This document shows, piece by piece, positions 42,362 to 50,679 of a stretch of DNA of 64,000 nucleotides. Made by a program: the position numbers and the translations under genes. Numbering within the stretch: the first letter of the stretch is position 1; each line of letters starts with the position of its first letter. This DNA comes from Pontixanthobacter luteolus (lineage in GTDB: Bacteria > Pseudomonadota > Alphaproteobacteria > Sphingomonadales > Sphingomonadaceae). The notes below the pieces were generated by a model that saw only the letters and a program-made list of their open reading frames with translations, was not told where the DNA came from and ran no database searches. The stretch covers positions 744,001 to 808,000 of the forward strand of contig NZ_WTYP01000001.1 in the NCBI RefSeq assembly GCF_009828095.1. The letters are read 5' to 3'.

Positions 42362-43834
42362 ATGCTTGCTAAATATCCTGACCTCCATCCTGATTTTTCG
42401 GCCACTGATGATGTGCGCGATCTTGTTTCGCTGCTGTCCTCTGGCGGTGATGCCCGGATAGACCTCGATCCGGAAACCGGGCTCAATCGCTACATGTCCG
42501 CCCCTTATCCGCGGCGCGCGCTGGCATTTGCATCTTCCACCGCAAACGATCTGTCAGCCGACGCATTTCGTCATCTCCTGGCGCTGCGCGGCGCAGGAAC
42601 TGTGGCTTATCGTGAACACCTCGCTGATCTGAGCCGCCGGATCAGGTCGGCTTATGATCTGGGCGAGGGGTGTGATGTCGTGTTCGCGCCGTCGGGAACC
42701 GACCTTGAATACGTTGCGCTGGCCGCTGTGCGCGGACGTCAGCCGAACGGAATCCACAATATTTTGCTCGGCGCAGATGAAGTGGGCCGGGGCTGCGTTC
42801 ATTCGGCACATGGCAACTATTTTGCCCCGGAAACTGCATTGGGCAGGGATACCGAGCAGGGTGCCGATGTCGAAGGATTAGAAAATGTCAGCCTAGCCGA
42901 CATTCCGGTCCGGTGTATGCAGGGGCAGGCGCGCACAAGCGCAGAGATGGCCGAGGCGATCCGTGTCGAGCTGGAGCTTGCCCGGCAAATGGGACGTCAT
43001 GCGCTGGTCCATGTTGTCCACGGGTCGAAAACCGGCCTGATCCTGCCCGAGCTAAGCGAAATTGACAGCCTGCGTTCCGAATTCGGCGATGCCTTCACAC
43101 TGGTTGTCGACGCGTGTCAGGCGCGGATCATGTCTGACGCCGTTCAGGCCTATCTCGACCGCGGGGCGGTTGTTTTCCTCACCGGGTCCAAATTCATGGG
43201 CGGCGCGCCCTTCAGCGGCTTTGCATTGGTCCCTGATGCGACTGTCGCTCAAGCAGCAGAGCTTCCCAAGGGGTTTCGCAACATTTTCCGGCGGGCTGAA
43301 TGGCCTGACAGCTGGCTCGGTGCAAGCGATCTGGAAGACAGCGAGAATCCAGGTCTGGCGCTTCGTCTGGAAGCCTCTGTGTTCGAACTGGAACGCTTTC
43401 AGCAGCTTTCCCTGGATCAGATAAAGCGGGTGATTTTCGCTTTTCAGCGGGCGTTGGAGGCGAAATTGATCCAGCCGTTCGGGTTCGAGCTCGTCCAGCC
43501 CCATAGTGATAACGATGGGGCGGAGGCGCGGGGACATCCGCTGGAAATGCTCACGCTGGCAACCCTCGATGTCAGCTCGCATCCTGCGTCAGAGTTCTTT
43601 GAAGGGGCAGAAAAACTGCACCGCAAACTCGCGCTGTCGGGCTTGAGGTTGGGGCAGCCTGTAAAGAGCGTGCGAACCGAAGAAGGCAAATGGGGCGGGA
43701 CCTTGCGGGTCGGCCTTTCAATGCCGCAGATGGTCAGGCTCGCGGCATTGAGCGACGAGGTGCTCGAAACGGCGCTTGCGCAGCAGATTGGCCAGATCGG
43801 CGATGCCCTGAACGCTGAGCGGACGGTTAGCTGA
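42362..43834 (+). CDS. PLP-dependent fold-type I enzyme of unknown substrate
   Basis: A 490-residue protein with the layout of class V aminotransferases. VVFAPSGTDLEYVALAA is the cofactor phosphate site, VDACQAR the aspartate that contacts the pyridine nitrogen, and FLTGSKFMGGAPFSGFAL carries the likely Schiff-base lysine. I do not recognise a characterised member. The first 80 residues lack an obvious catalytic role. It is transcribed away from the ATP-grasp gene, which suggests a shared small-molecule pathway. Confidence 0.7.
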   Translation: MLAKYPDLHPDFSATDDVRDLVSLLSSGGDARIDLDPETGLNRYMSAPYPRRALAFASSTANDLSADAFRHLLALRGAGTVAYREHLADLSRRIRSAYDLGEGCDVVFAPSGTDLEYVALAAVRGRQPNGIHNILLGADEVGRGCVHSAHGNYFAPETALGRDTEQGADVEGLENVSLADIPVRCMQGQARTSAEMAEAIRVELELARQMGRHALVHVVHGSKTGLILPELSEIDSLRSEFGDAFTLVVDACQARIMSDAVQAYLDRGAVVFLTGSKFMGGAPFSGFALVPDATVAQAAELPKGFRNIFRRAEWPDSWLGASDLEDSENPGLALRLEASVFELERFQQLSLDQIKRVIFAFQRALEAKLIQPFGFELVQPHSDNDGAEARGHPLEMLTLATLDVSSHPASEFFEGAEKLHRKLALSGLRLGQPVKSVRTEEGKWGGTLRVGLSMPQMVRLAALSDEVLETALAQQIGQIGDALNAERTVS

Positions 43835-43863
43835 CCGGTTTCTGATGCGCGCTTAGGCTGCGG

Positions 43864-44757
43864 CTAAACGCCTGCCAGCTTTGCCGTGTCGAGGATTGCT
43901 CCGACAAATCCTTCGGGATCGTCTTCCTGAATGAAGTGACCGCCGTGAAGCGTTCGGTGCAGGTCATGCTTTGCCCCGGGAATTCGTTCCTGAAACGGGG
44001 TGAAGCCGCCCCTCGTGATGGGGTCCCTGTCGCTAAAGCAGCAGGTGAAAGGCTTTTCAAACTTTTCCAGAACTTGCCACGCTTCGAGTTGTGCGGGCAC
44101 TTCGACGTTATCGCCCAGCGGGACCAGAGCGGGGAAAATGCGTGCTGCGGCCTTGCTGGCTCGGGTGTCGTAAGGGGCGTTGTAGGCCTGCACGACGCTG
44201 TCGGGCAGATCGGTCGTCGTCGCTCGCTGGATTATTCCGCCGATCGGGAAGACCGGACTCATTTTTGCGAAGGCGCGCCATTTGGCAAATGCTGGAGGTG
44301 GTTCCTGCCCCGCAGGCAAACCTCCGTTTGACAGGACAACCGCTGCGAACCTTTCCGGCATCGCGGCCACAAGCCTGAGGCCGATCAGCGAGCCCCAATC
44401 CTGGCAAACCAGAATAACGTTGTTAAGCCCCATCGCCTCGAACCATTCGCGCATCCACGCGACGTGACGCTGGTAAGTGAATTCGGACTTGGACGTTGGC
44501 TTGTCCGATTTGCCGAAGCCAATCAAGTCCGGCGCCAGGACACGGTAGCCAGCCTCCACCACCGGGCCAATCATCTTGCGGTAAAGGAAACTCCAGCTCG
44601 GTTCGCCGTGCAACATTAGGACAGGCGTTCCGCCCTGCGGACCTTCGTCCACATAATGGAGCCGCAATCCGTCTTTCAGGATGTGATAGCGAGGATCGAA
44701 AGGATAGCCGGGAATATCGGCAAAGCGGGCATCCGGCGTCCGGTGAACCTTTGACAT
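43864..44757 (-). CDS. Haloalkane dehalogenase (HLD-I type)
   Basis: A 297-residue alpha/beta hydrolase from the ATG at 44757, which has GGGGAGG 9 nt upstream; an ATG at 44766 would leave no spacing. The nucleophile is D120 in VCQDWGS, with W121 next to it. HGEPSW at 50-55 is the oxyanion region, D245 in FSDRDPIT the likely acid and H274 in HGGHFIQ the base. Trp160 could be the second halide-binding residue. It would hydrolyse carbon-halogen bonds to alcohols; the natural substrate is unknown. No other halogen gene is nearby. Confidence 0.85.
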   Translation of the reverse strand: MSKVHRTPDARFADIPGYPFDPRYHILKDGLRLHYVDEGPQGGTPVLMLHGEPSWSFLYRKMIGPVVEAGYRVLAPDLIGFGKSDKPTSKSEFTYQRHVAWMREWFEAMGLNNVILVCQDWGSLIGLRLVAAMPERFAAVVLSNGGLPAGQEPPPAFAKWRAFAKMSPVFPIGGIIQRATTTDLPDSVVQAYNAPYDTRASKAAARIFPALVPLGDNVEVPAQLEAWQVLEKFEKPFTCCFSDRDPITRGGFTPFQERIPGAKHDLHRTLHGGHFIQEDDPEGFVGAILDTAKLAGV

Positions 44758-44816
44758 GGTAAACATCCTCCCCTTCCAGTATCATGACTTCGTGTGAGGC
44801 AGTTGGGAAGTGCAAA

Positions 44817-45452
44817 ATGGGCCTACAGTCATGGTGGGATGAACACGGTGTACCGCGGGTCATAAAGTTCGCTTGCGGTGCTCCACAGATTATGAAGCTG
44901 CGTTCGCAGTTAGTCCCGATGGCTACCGGCGATGTCTTTGAGATCGGCTGCGGCGGAGGTATCAACCAACAATTCTACAATGCTGCTGCGATCGATTCTT
45001 ATTGCGGAATAGATCCCGGCGCGAAGTTACTTGAATACACCAGACAGGAAGCGGAGAACAAAGGCTGGCAGGCCGACATCCGCGACGGGATCGGTGAAGA
45101 CATTCCGTTTTCCGATGAAAGCTTCGACACTGTGGTGTGCACATTCACGATGTGCTCGGTGCAGGATCAGGCTCAGGTCGTGCGCGAAATGCGCAGAATT
45201 CTGCGTCCAGGCGGCAAGCTGCTGTTTCTGGAACACGGCCGTGCACCAGACCAGAGTGTGGCGAAATGGCAGGATCGGATCGAGCCGGTATGGAAGCCGA
45301 TCGCAGGCGGCTGCCATCTGACCCGGCCCATCACCACCGCAGTGCGCGAGGGGGGATTTGAAACGGAGAGACTTGGCGAAAAATACGTTCCCAAAACGCC
45401 CAGGCCCGTCGGTTGGGTAGAATGGGGTGTGGGAACAAAGTTTGGTTCCTGA
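44817..45452 (+). CDS. Class I SAM-dependent methyltransferase
   Basis: A 211-residue cytoplasmic methyltransferase from the ATG at 44817. The SAM motif I is VFEIGCGGGINQQFYN. Motif II is CGIDPGAKLLEYT, and TVVCTFTMCSVQDQAQVVREM with LRPGGKLLFLEHGR resembles UbiE/thiol S-methyltransferase-type enzymes. The substrate is unknown. It runs divergently from the dehalogenase, with 59 bp between their starts, and is convergent with a Sel1 protein gene across a hairpin. Confidence 0.78.
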   Translation: MGLQSWWDEHGVPRVIKFACGAPQIMKLRSQLVPMATGDVFEIGCGGGINQQFYNAAAIDSYCGIDPGAKLLEYTRQEAENKGWQADIRDGIGEDIPFSDESFDTVVCTFTMCSVQDQAQVVREMRRILRPGGKLLFLEHGRAPDQSVAKWQDRIEPVWKPIAGGCHLTRPITTAVREGGFETERLGEKYVPKTPRPVGWVEWGVGTKFGS

Positions 45453-45469
45453 GCCCGCAACGGCGGGCT
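45452..45469. terminator. Candidate bidirectional terminator between convergent genes
   Basis: AGCCCGC-AACG-GCGGGCT is a perfect 7-bp, GC-rich stem with a 4-nt loop, exactly in the gap between the methyltransferase stop and the Sel1-protein stop. The following tract (TAATCC) is poor in T, so termination by this hairpin alone is uncertain. Confidence 0.5.
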
Positions 45470-46506
45470 TAATCCTTGAACCGGTTGCGGCGATCCCATT
45501 CCTTCAGACCGGTCGTTTCAACCTCGTTAAGCAGCCACTTTGCGAACCAGTTTTCCGGAAGCAAGGCGACTGAACGATCCAGCAATGACCGGACCTGACC
45601 TTCGCTCGCGGCCGCCGATCTACTGCGCATGATTGCATATGCAAGTGCTGAGCAGCCATGCGCAAGTCCAGCATCGCACGCGTCAGAATAGAGGCCAGCC
45701 ACCGGCAGCAGGCGGGCTTTGACATTGCCACCTTCGTACGGGCTGCCGCCGCCGAAATACTCATTCGGTGAATACATCGGACACTGCAGGCCGTCACCAT
45801 CATTGCAGGCAATCGCGTACAAAGCATTGGCGCGGACCATATCCCGAGGAACGCCGTAACCGGTCCGGTAGTGAAATCCGAGATTGGTACAGCTGTCGAG
45901 ATCTACATATCCGCAACCGATGTTGAGCCAATGGTTGGCGCGCACCGGATCTTCGATCTGCACCATGTTTCCATGACCATCAAATACCGCTGACAGAGTG
46001 AAGCAGGCACTGCCAGCGCTTCGCTCTCCTGAGACACAGGAAGCATCGAGGAGCGAGATACCTGCCGGGACATTTTTCTCTAATCCTTTGCCGTGCAGGT
46101 AATGCCCGGCAAGGTTGGCGCATGACCGCATCGAGCCAAGATCGCAGCCACGGTGAAGAAAACGAATTTGTTTGGTGAAATCCGGGTCGCTGGCAGAACT
46201 GGCAGCCTCAAGCGAACGGTTGAAGCACGCTTTCCCGCTACCGAGGTCGCAAGCCTTTTCAAACAGCTCACTTGCGCGCGCGTTGCTTCGTTTGACGCCT
46301 TCTCCATCACGGTAAACAACCCCGAGGTGGTAGCAGCCAGTCGCGTTATCTTCTTCACAAGCGGAGCGCCAAAGCTGGGTCGCTTCCCTCAAATCCCCGG
46401 CCATGTAGGCGTCCAGCCCAGGATTGTCAGAAGCTGAGACGCCCGCCGCCGGGATCAGGGCGGCTGCAATCGCAATTGCAGCATGCCTGAGGCGGCGGGC
46501 GCTCAA
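45469..46506 (-). CDS. Secreted Sel1-repeat protein
   Basis: A 345-residue protein with a signal peptide (RRLRHAAIAIAAALIPAAGVSA). About six Sel1-type repeats follow, such as ATGCYHLGVVYRDGEGVKRS, MRSCANLAGHYLHGKGLEKN and SCTNLGFHYRTGYGVPRD. The repeats have a cysteine at a fixed place, a trait of the Hcp-like Sel1 subfamily, probably disulfide-bridged in the periplasm. Function unknown. Its start is 1 nt from the rne stop on the same strand, so it may be read through from rne. Confidence 0.82.
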   Translation of the reverse strand: MSARRLRHAAIAIAAALIPAAGVSASDNPGLDAYMAGDLREATQLWRSACEEDNATGCYHLGVVYRDGEGVKRSNARASELFEKACDLGSGKACFNRSLEAASSASDPDFTKQIRFLHRGCDLGSMRSCANLAGHYLHGKGLEKNVPAGISLLDASCVSGERSAGSACFTLSAVFDGHGNMVQIEDPVRANHWLNIGCGYVDLDSCTNLGFHYRTGYGVPRDMVRANALYAIACNDGDGLQCPMYSPNEYFGGGSPYEGGNVKARLLPVAGLYSDACDAGLAHGCSALAYAIMRSRSAAASEGQVRSLLDRSVALLPENWFAKWLLNEVETTGLKEWDRRNRFKD

Positions 46507-46507
46507 T

Positions 46508-49255
46508 TTATTCTCCGAAGGTGCGCTGCCACCAACCGCCGCGTTTTTTCGCGGGCTTGTCGGTTTCTGCGGCAGGTTCCGGTGCCTGAGCCTTCACTGC
46601 AGTGACGGGGACTGAAACAGCCGCAGCGTCCTCTGCCGGCTGCTCCTTCACCTTCTTGGCAGGTGCCTTGCGGGCAGCAGCTTTGCGGGCAGGAGCCTTC
46701 TTGGCCGGCTTCTCATCTGCTTTCTCAGCATCATCAGCTGCGGGAGCCTCGATATCCGCCTTCTTGCGACGCGTGCGCTTCGGCTTGTCTTCAGCCGGTT
46801 GCTCGTCAGCCGTATCGTCGGATTTCTTCTTCCGGGCCCGCTTGGGCTTCGGCTTCTCTGCTTCAGCCGGCGCTTCCGCCGAAGCTTCAGCAGAGGCCGG
46901 AGCGGCCTTCTTTCTGCGTGTCCGCTTGGGTTTCTCTTCTGCTGCGGCAGCTTCTGCGGTTTCAGGTGAGCCATCCGGGCCCGCAACGACAGCCATATCC
47001 TGTTTGACCTGCTCGGAAACCTCGGCGAGGTTTTCCGCGTCGTCTGCAGTTATGTCATTGGATTGTTCGCTATCACCGCGACCACGGCCCCCACGGCGAC
47101 CCCGGCCTCCGCGCCGACGGCGCTTCTTCTTGGGCTTGCCATCTTCGTCGTCTTCGCCATCGGAACGGTTCTCGTCATTGTCATCATCGGATGCGTCCTG
47201 ATCGGAATCGTCGTCGCCGTCATTGGCCTTGTTACGGCCACGTCCGCCGCGCCGACGGCGCTTCTTCTTTGGCTTGCCTTCGTCGTCATTATCGCTTTCG
47301 TCGAAGTTTTCCTCGACTTCCTCTTCGTCCTCTTCGTCATCGACGATAGGATCGAACTTTGGCGCTTCGGTAGGACGAGGGCCAGAGCTTCTGACGGACA
47401 TCTTCGCGCCTTCGTCTTCCCCTTCGGGAATGACTTCGACGGTCACGTTGTACCGGTGTTCAATCTCGGCAAGGTCTGCGCGCTTGGCGTTTAGCAGGTA
47501 GACAGCGGCCTCGGTGCTCGCAGCAAGCTGGATAACCGTTCCCTTACCCTTTGCCGCTTCATCCTCGATCAGACGGAGGGCGGAGAGGCCGGCGCTCGAT
47601 GCGGTGCGCACCAGGCCTGTGCCATCACAATGCGGGCATTCGCGGGTCGACGCTTCGAGCACACCTGTACGCAAGCGTTGGCGGCTCATTTCCATGAGGC
47701 CGAAGCCGGAAATCCGGCCTACCTGAATGCGGGCGCGATCGTTCTTGAGCGCGTCCTTCATGGCGCGTTCGACTTTGCGGACGTTGGAATTGTATTCCAT
47801 GTCGATGAAGTCGATCACGACCAGACCGGCCATGTCACGCAGGCGCAACTGACGGGCGATTTCCTTCGCCGCTTCGATATTCGTCGCAGTCGCGGTCTGC
47901 TCGATCCCGTGTTCCTTGGTGGAACGGCCCGAGTTGATGTCGATCGACACCAGAGCTTCCGTGGGATTGATCACCAGATAGCCGCCCGATTTCAACTGGA
48001 CCATCGGGTCGTACATCGCGCGCAGCTGATCTTCGGCACCGTAGCGCTGGAACAGTGGGACCGGATCCGAATACGCTTTAACCCGGCGTGCATGGCTGGG
48101 CATCAGCATCTTCATGAAGGATTTAGCGGATTTGTATCCGTCCTCGCCTTCGACAATCACTTCTTCGATCTCGCGATTGTAGATGTCGCGGATCGCCCTC
48201 TTGATAAGGTCGCTGTCCGAATGGATCAGGGCAGGGGCGCTGGAACCCAGCGTGTTGTTGCGGATTTCGCCCCACAGACGGGCAAGGTAATCGAAATCGC
48301 GCTTGATTTCGGTTTTGGTGCGGCTGAGGCCGGCAGTGCGAACGATCAGACCCATCGATTTCGGCAGGCTGAGGTCGCCGACAATCTGCTTGAGGCGCTT
48401 GCGATCCTGCGCGCTGGAAATCTTGCGCGAGATGCCGCCGCCGTGGCTGCTGTTCGGCATCAATACCGTGTAGCGGCCGGCAAGGCTGAGATAGGTGGTA
48501 AGGGCAGCGCCCTTGTTGCCGCGTTCTTCCTTCACGACCTGCACCAGCAAGACCTGACGGCGCTGGATTACGTCCTGAATTTTGTAGCGGCGGCGCAGGG
48601 CCATACGCTTTGCGCGAACTTCGTCGACTTCTTTCGCACGGCTACGGCCCTTGTTTCCGCCCTGACGGCGGCCTTTGCCATTGCGTCCGCGGCGTCCGCG
48701 TCCACGGCCACCCTTGGATTTGCTGTCGTCATCGCCGTCAGATGATCCATCATCATCTTCGTCGTCATCGTTATCGTCGTCGCCATCTACATGGCCTTCT
48801 TCGATGGTGGCGACCCTGTCTTTTTCCGAAGTGTCGATTTCTTCCATGCCGTCTTCGGCAAGGTCTTCAGCCAAGGATCCAGCAGATTCGTCGTCAGCGT
48901 CGTATTCATCGCCGGGGACGTTGCCTTCATCTTCTTCCTCAGCGCGAAGTCGTGCTTCTTCTTCCGCTGCTTCGGCCTCTTCGGCGAGCAGCTGCTCGCG
49001 ATCTTCCTTCGGAATCTGATAATAGTCAGGATGGATTTCGTTGAAGGCGAGGAAGCCGTGACGGTTGCCGCCGAAGTCGACAAATGCCGCCTGCAGCGAA
49101 GGTTCAACCCTCGTTACCTTTGCAAGATAGATGTTGCCTTTGATCTGCTTGTGTTCAGCAGATTCAAAGTCGAATTCCTCAATCCGGTTGCCTTTTAGTA
49201 CCGCCACCCGGGTCTCTTCCGAGTGGCGCGCATCGATTAGCATGCGCGTTGCCAT
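46508..49255 (-). CDS. rne: Ribonuclease E
   Basis: A 915-residue endoribonuclease of RNA turnover and rRNA processing. The S1 domain (from about residue 38) is split by a charged insertion at about 95-210, first acidic and then Arg/Gly-rich (GGRGRGRRGRNGKGRRQGG). The catalytic aspartates are D439 (SIDIN) and D482 (VVIDFID), 43 apart as in the E. coli enzyme. The Zn-link is CPHCDG at 540-545. The C-terminal tail is disordered, with KPKKKRRRRGGRGR at both 661-674 and 707-720, then KPKRTRRKK-type repeats that may bind RNA or degradosome partners. Confidence 0.95.
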   Translation of the reverse strand: MATRMLIDARHSEETRVAVLKGNRIEEFDFESAEHKQIKGNIYLAKVTRVEPSLQAAFVDFGGNRHGFLAFNEIHPDYYQIPKEDREQLLAEEAEAAEEEARLRAEEEDEGNVPGDEYDADDESAGSLAEDLAEDGMEEIDTSEKDRVATIEEGHVDGDDDNDDDEDDDGSSDGDDDSKSKGGRGRGRRGRNGKGRRQGGNKGRSRAKEVDEVRAKRMALRRRYKIQDVIQRRQVLLVQVVKEERGNKGAALTTYLSLAGRYTVLMPNSSHGGGISRKISSAQDRKRLKQIVGDLSLPKSMGLIVRTAGLSRTKTEIKRDFDYLARLWGEIRNNTLGSSAPALIHSDSDLIKRAIRDIYNREIEEVIVEGEDGYKSAKSFMKMLMPSHARRVKAYSDPVPLFQRYGAEDQLRAMYDPMVQLKSGGYLVINPTEALVSIDINSGRSTKEHGIEQTATATNIEAAKEIARQLRLRDMAGLVVIDFIDMEYNSNVRKVERAMKDALKNDRARIQVGRISGFGLMEMSRQRLRTGVLEASTRECPHCDGTGLVRTASSAGLSALRLIEDEAAKGKGTVIQLAASTEAAVYLLNAKRADLAEIEHRYNVTVEVIPEGEDEGAKMSVRSSGPRPTEAPKFDPIVDDEEDEEEVEENFDESDNDDEGKPKKKRRRRGGRGRNKANDGDDDSDQDASDDDNDENRSDGEDDEDGKPKKKRRRRGGRGRRGGRGRGDSEQSNDITADDAENLAEVSEQVKQDMAVVAGPDGSPETAEAAAAEEKPKRTRRKKAAPASAEASAEAPAEAEKPKPKRARKKKSDDTADEQPAEDKPKRTRRKKADIEAPAADDAEKADEKPAKKAPARKAAARKAPAKKVKEQPAEDAAAVSVPVTAVKAQAPEPAAETDKPAKKRGGWWQRTFGE

Positions 49256-49741
49256 TGAATTTTCTCCATGCGCGACCGGGCGGCCCGGATTTCAGGACTT
49301 TGCCTGATGCCGTTCCGCCTATTGGGAGGCGCAAATATGTGTGTAGTCCGCTCGTTCTGTGTGACGATGCGGTGATGAAAGACCAGCTCGGGCGCTTATT
49401 CGCCCGCTTTACTGAATTGAGCCGGAGTGATGTGTCTGCGGAGCAGAGATCGCGCATTGTGTGCGCCGCCCGGTCCGCCCAAATCACGGCGCGGCCTTGC
49501 GGCAGCAACGTGTGGGTCGGGGAGAGGCTTCTCATGTCTGCATCAACCTGTAGTAATGCCGAAGCGGGGCCCCGGCGGTAATCGGCAATTATCATGTCCA
49601 AAACGCTGATTTCATCCGCAATCGGACTTCAATCGGCGTGAACAAGGCGAACCCTTGCCAACGCGTTCGTGCTAGCACCGTGGGTTTCTTGTCGCAACCA
49701 TATTGCGCAACTTGCCCGCAACACCGTAACGATGGCGCGCA
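49256..49741. promoter_or_regulatory. Divergent region with structured rne leader
   Basis: A 486-bp gap without a gene between rne and the divergent amidase. Three perfect short hairpins lie on the rne side: CCGGG-CGG-CCCGG (49276-49288), CGCCT-ATTGGG-AGGCG (49316-49331) and CGGGCG-CTTATT-CGCCCG (49389-49406). In the rne transcript the last two loops read CCCAAU and AAUAAG. Structured leaders mediate RNase E feedback on its own mRNA in enterobacteria; the same role here is inference. No promoter can be placed with confidence. Confidence 0.45.
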
Positions 49742-50611
49742 ATGTCACTGCGTATGCAAATATGGTTAATTTTTCTTGCCCCGGTTCTGCTGGTCGGCGG
49801 GCTGTACGTATTCGGCCTGACATTACCTGTGCCGCACCTCGGACGCGACTATGTGGTGCGTTTGTTGCTGCCTGACTCCGGGGCCGAACTGGATTTGCCC
49901 GAAGTCCTCGGGCCTCAGGACATGTCGCGCCCCTTGGTTGTGATCGACGCCGGCCACGGGGGCAAAGACCCTGGTGCCAGCGGTGCCGGCTACCGCGAAA
50001 AGGACGTTGTGCTCGGCCTCGCAGAAGCGCTGCGCGACCAGTTGATTGAAGAAGGCGGCATCCGTGTGGCTCTAACGCGCAGCGACGACACGTTTCTGGT
50101 GCTGGAAGAAAGGCCTGAAATCGCTCGCCGCCTGAATGCGGATCTCTTTATCTCGATCCATGCCGATTCCTCTGGCGAGGTTTCTGGTGTGCGCGGCGCG
50201 AGCATTTACACCCTGTCGGAAGAAGCCTCGAGTGAAGCCGCTGCGCGATTTGCAGAACGGGAGAACAGCGCCGACAGATTGAACGGTGTCCGCATCGAGG
50301 GGCAGAGTCAGGAAATCAGCGATATTCTGGTGGAACTTGCCCAGCGGCGCGTTCAGCAAAATTCGGCCGAATTTGCGGGCCTGATCGTGCGCGAAGGGAT
50401 CGGCATTCTCCAATTTCACCCGCAACGCAGACGAGCTGCCGCGCTGGCAGTTTTGCGTGCCCCTGATGTTCCTGCGGTGCTTTACGAATCGGGGTTCATC
50501 ACCGATCCTGACGATGCGGACCGTTTGACGTCGGAAGAGGGCAAGAAAGGCTTTGCCGAAACCATGGCCCGAGCGATCAGGATTTACTTCGCCCGGCAGT
50601 CGGCAACGTAA
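49742..50611 (+). CDS. N-acetylmuramoyl-L-alanine amidase (Amidase_3)
   Basis: A 289-residue Zn-dependent peptidoglycan amidase. A hydrophobic N-terminal segment (MQIWLIFLAPVLLVGGLYVFG) is an uncleaved anchor or signal. The zinc ligands and catalytic residues are in IDAGHGGKDPG, GYREKDVV, FISIHADS and LYESGFITD. It cleaves the stem peptide from N-acetylmuramic acid in the periplasm. The AMIN targeting domain of AmiC is absent. It precedes PBP1A by 68 bp, the usual order in alphaproteobacteria. Confidence 0.9.
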   Translation: MSLRMQIWLIFLAPVLLVGGLYVFGLTLPVPHLGRDYVVRLLLPDSGAELDLPEVLGPQDMSRPLVVIDAGHGGKDPGASGAGYREKDVVLGLAEALRDQLIEEGGIRVALTRSDDTFLVLEERPEIARRLNADLFISIHADSSGEVSGVRGASIYTLSEEASSEAAARFAERENSADRLNGVRIEGQSQEISDILVELAQRRVQQNSAEFAGLIVREGIGILQFHPQRRRAAALAVLRAPDVPAVLYESGFITDPDDADRLTSEEGKKGFAETMARAIRIYFARQSAT

Positions 50612-50679
50612 TCACCGGTCATCTGCGAGATACATTCTGGTGCGAGACAGAAATGCCGTGCTAAAGGCTGAAGCCAATT

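Noticed and set aside
43849-43871. GCGCTTAG/CTAAACGC inverted pair between two convergent genes as a terminator
   Set aside because: It has a mismatch, overlaps the dehalogenase stop and has no T-run.
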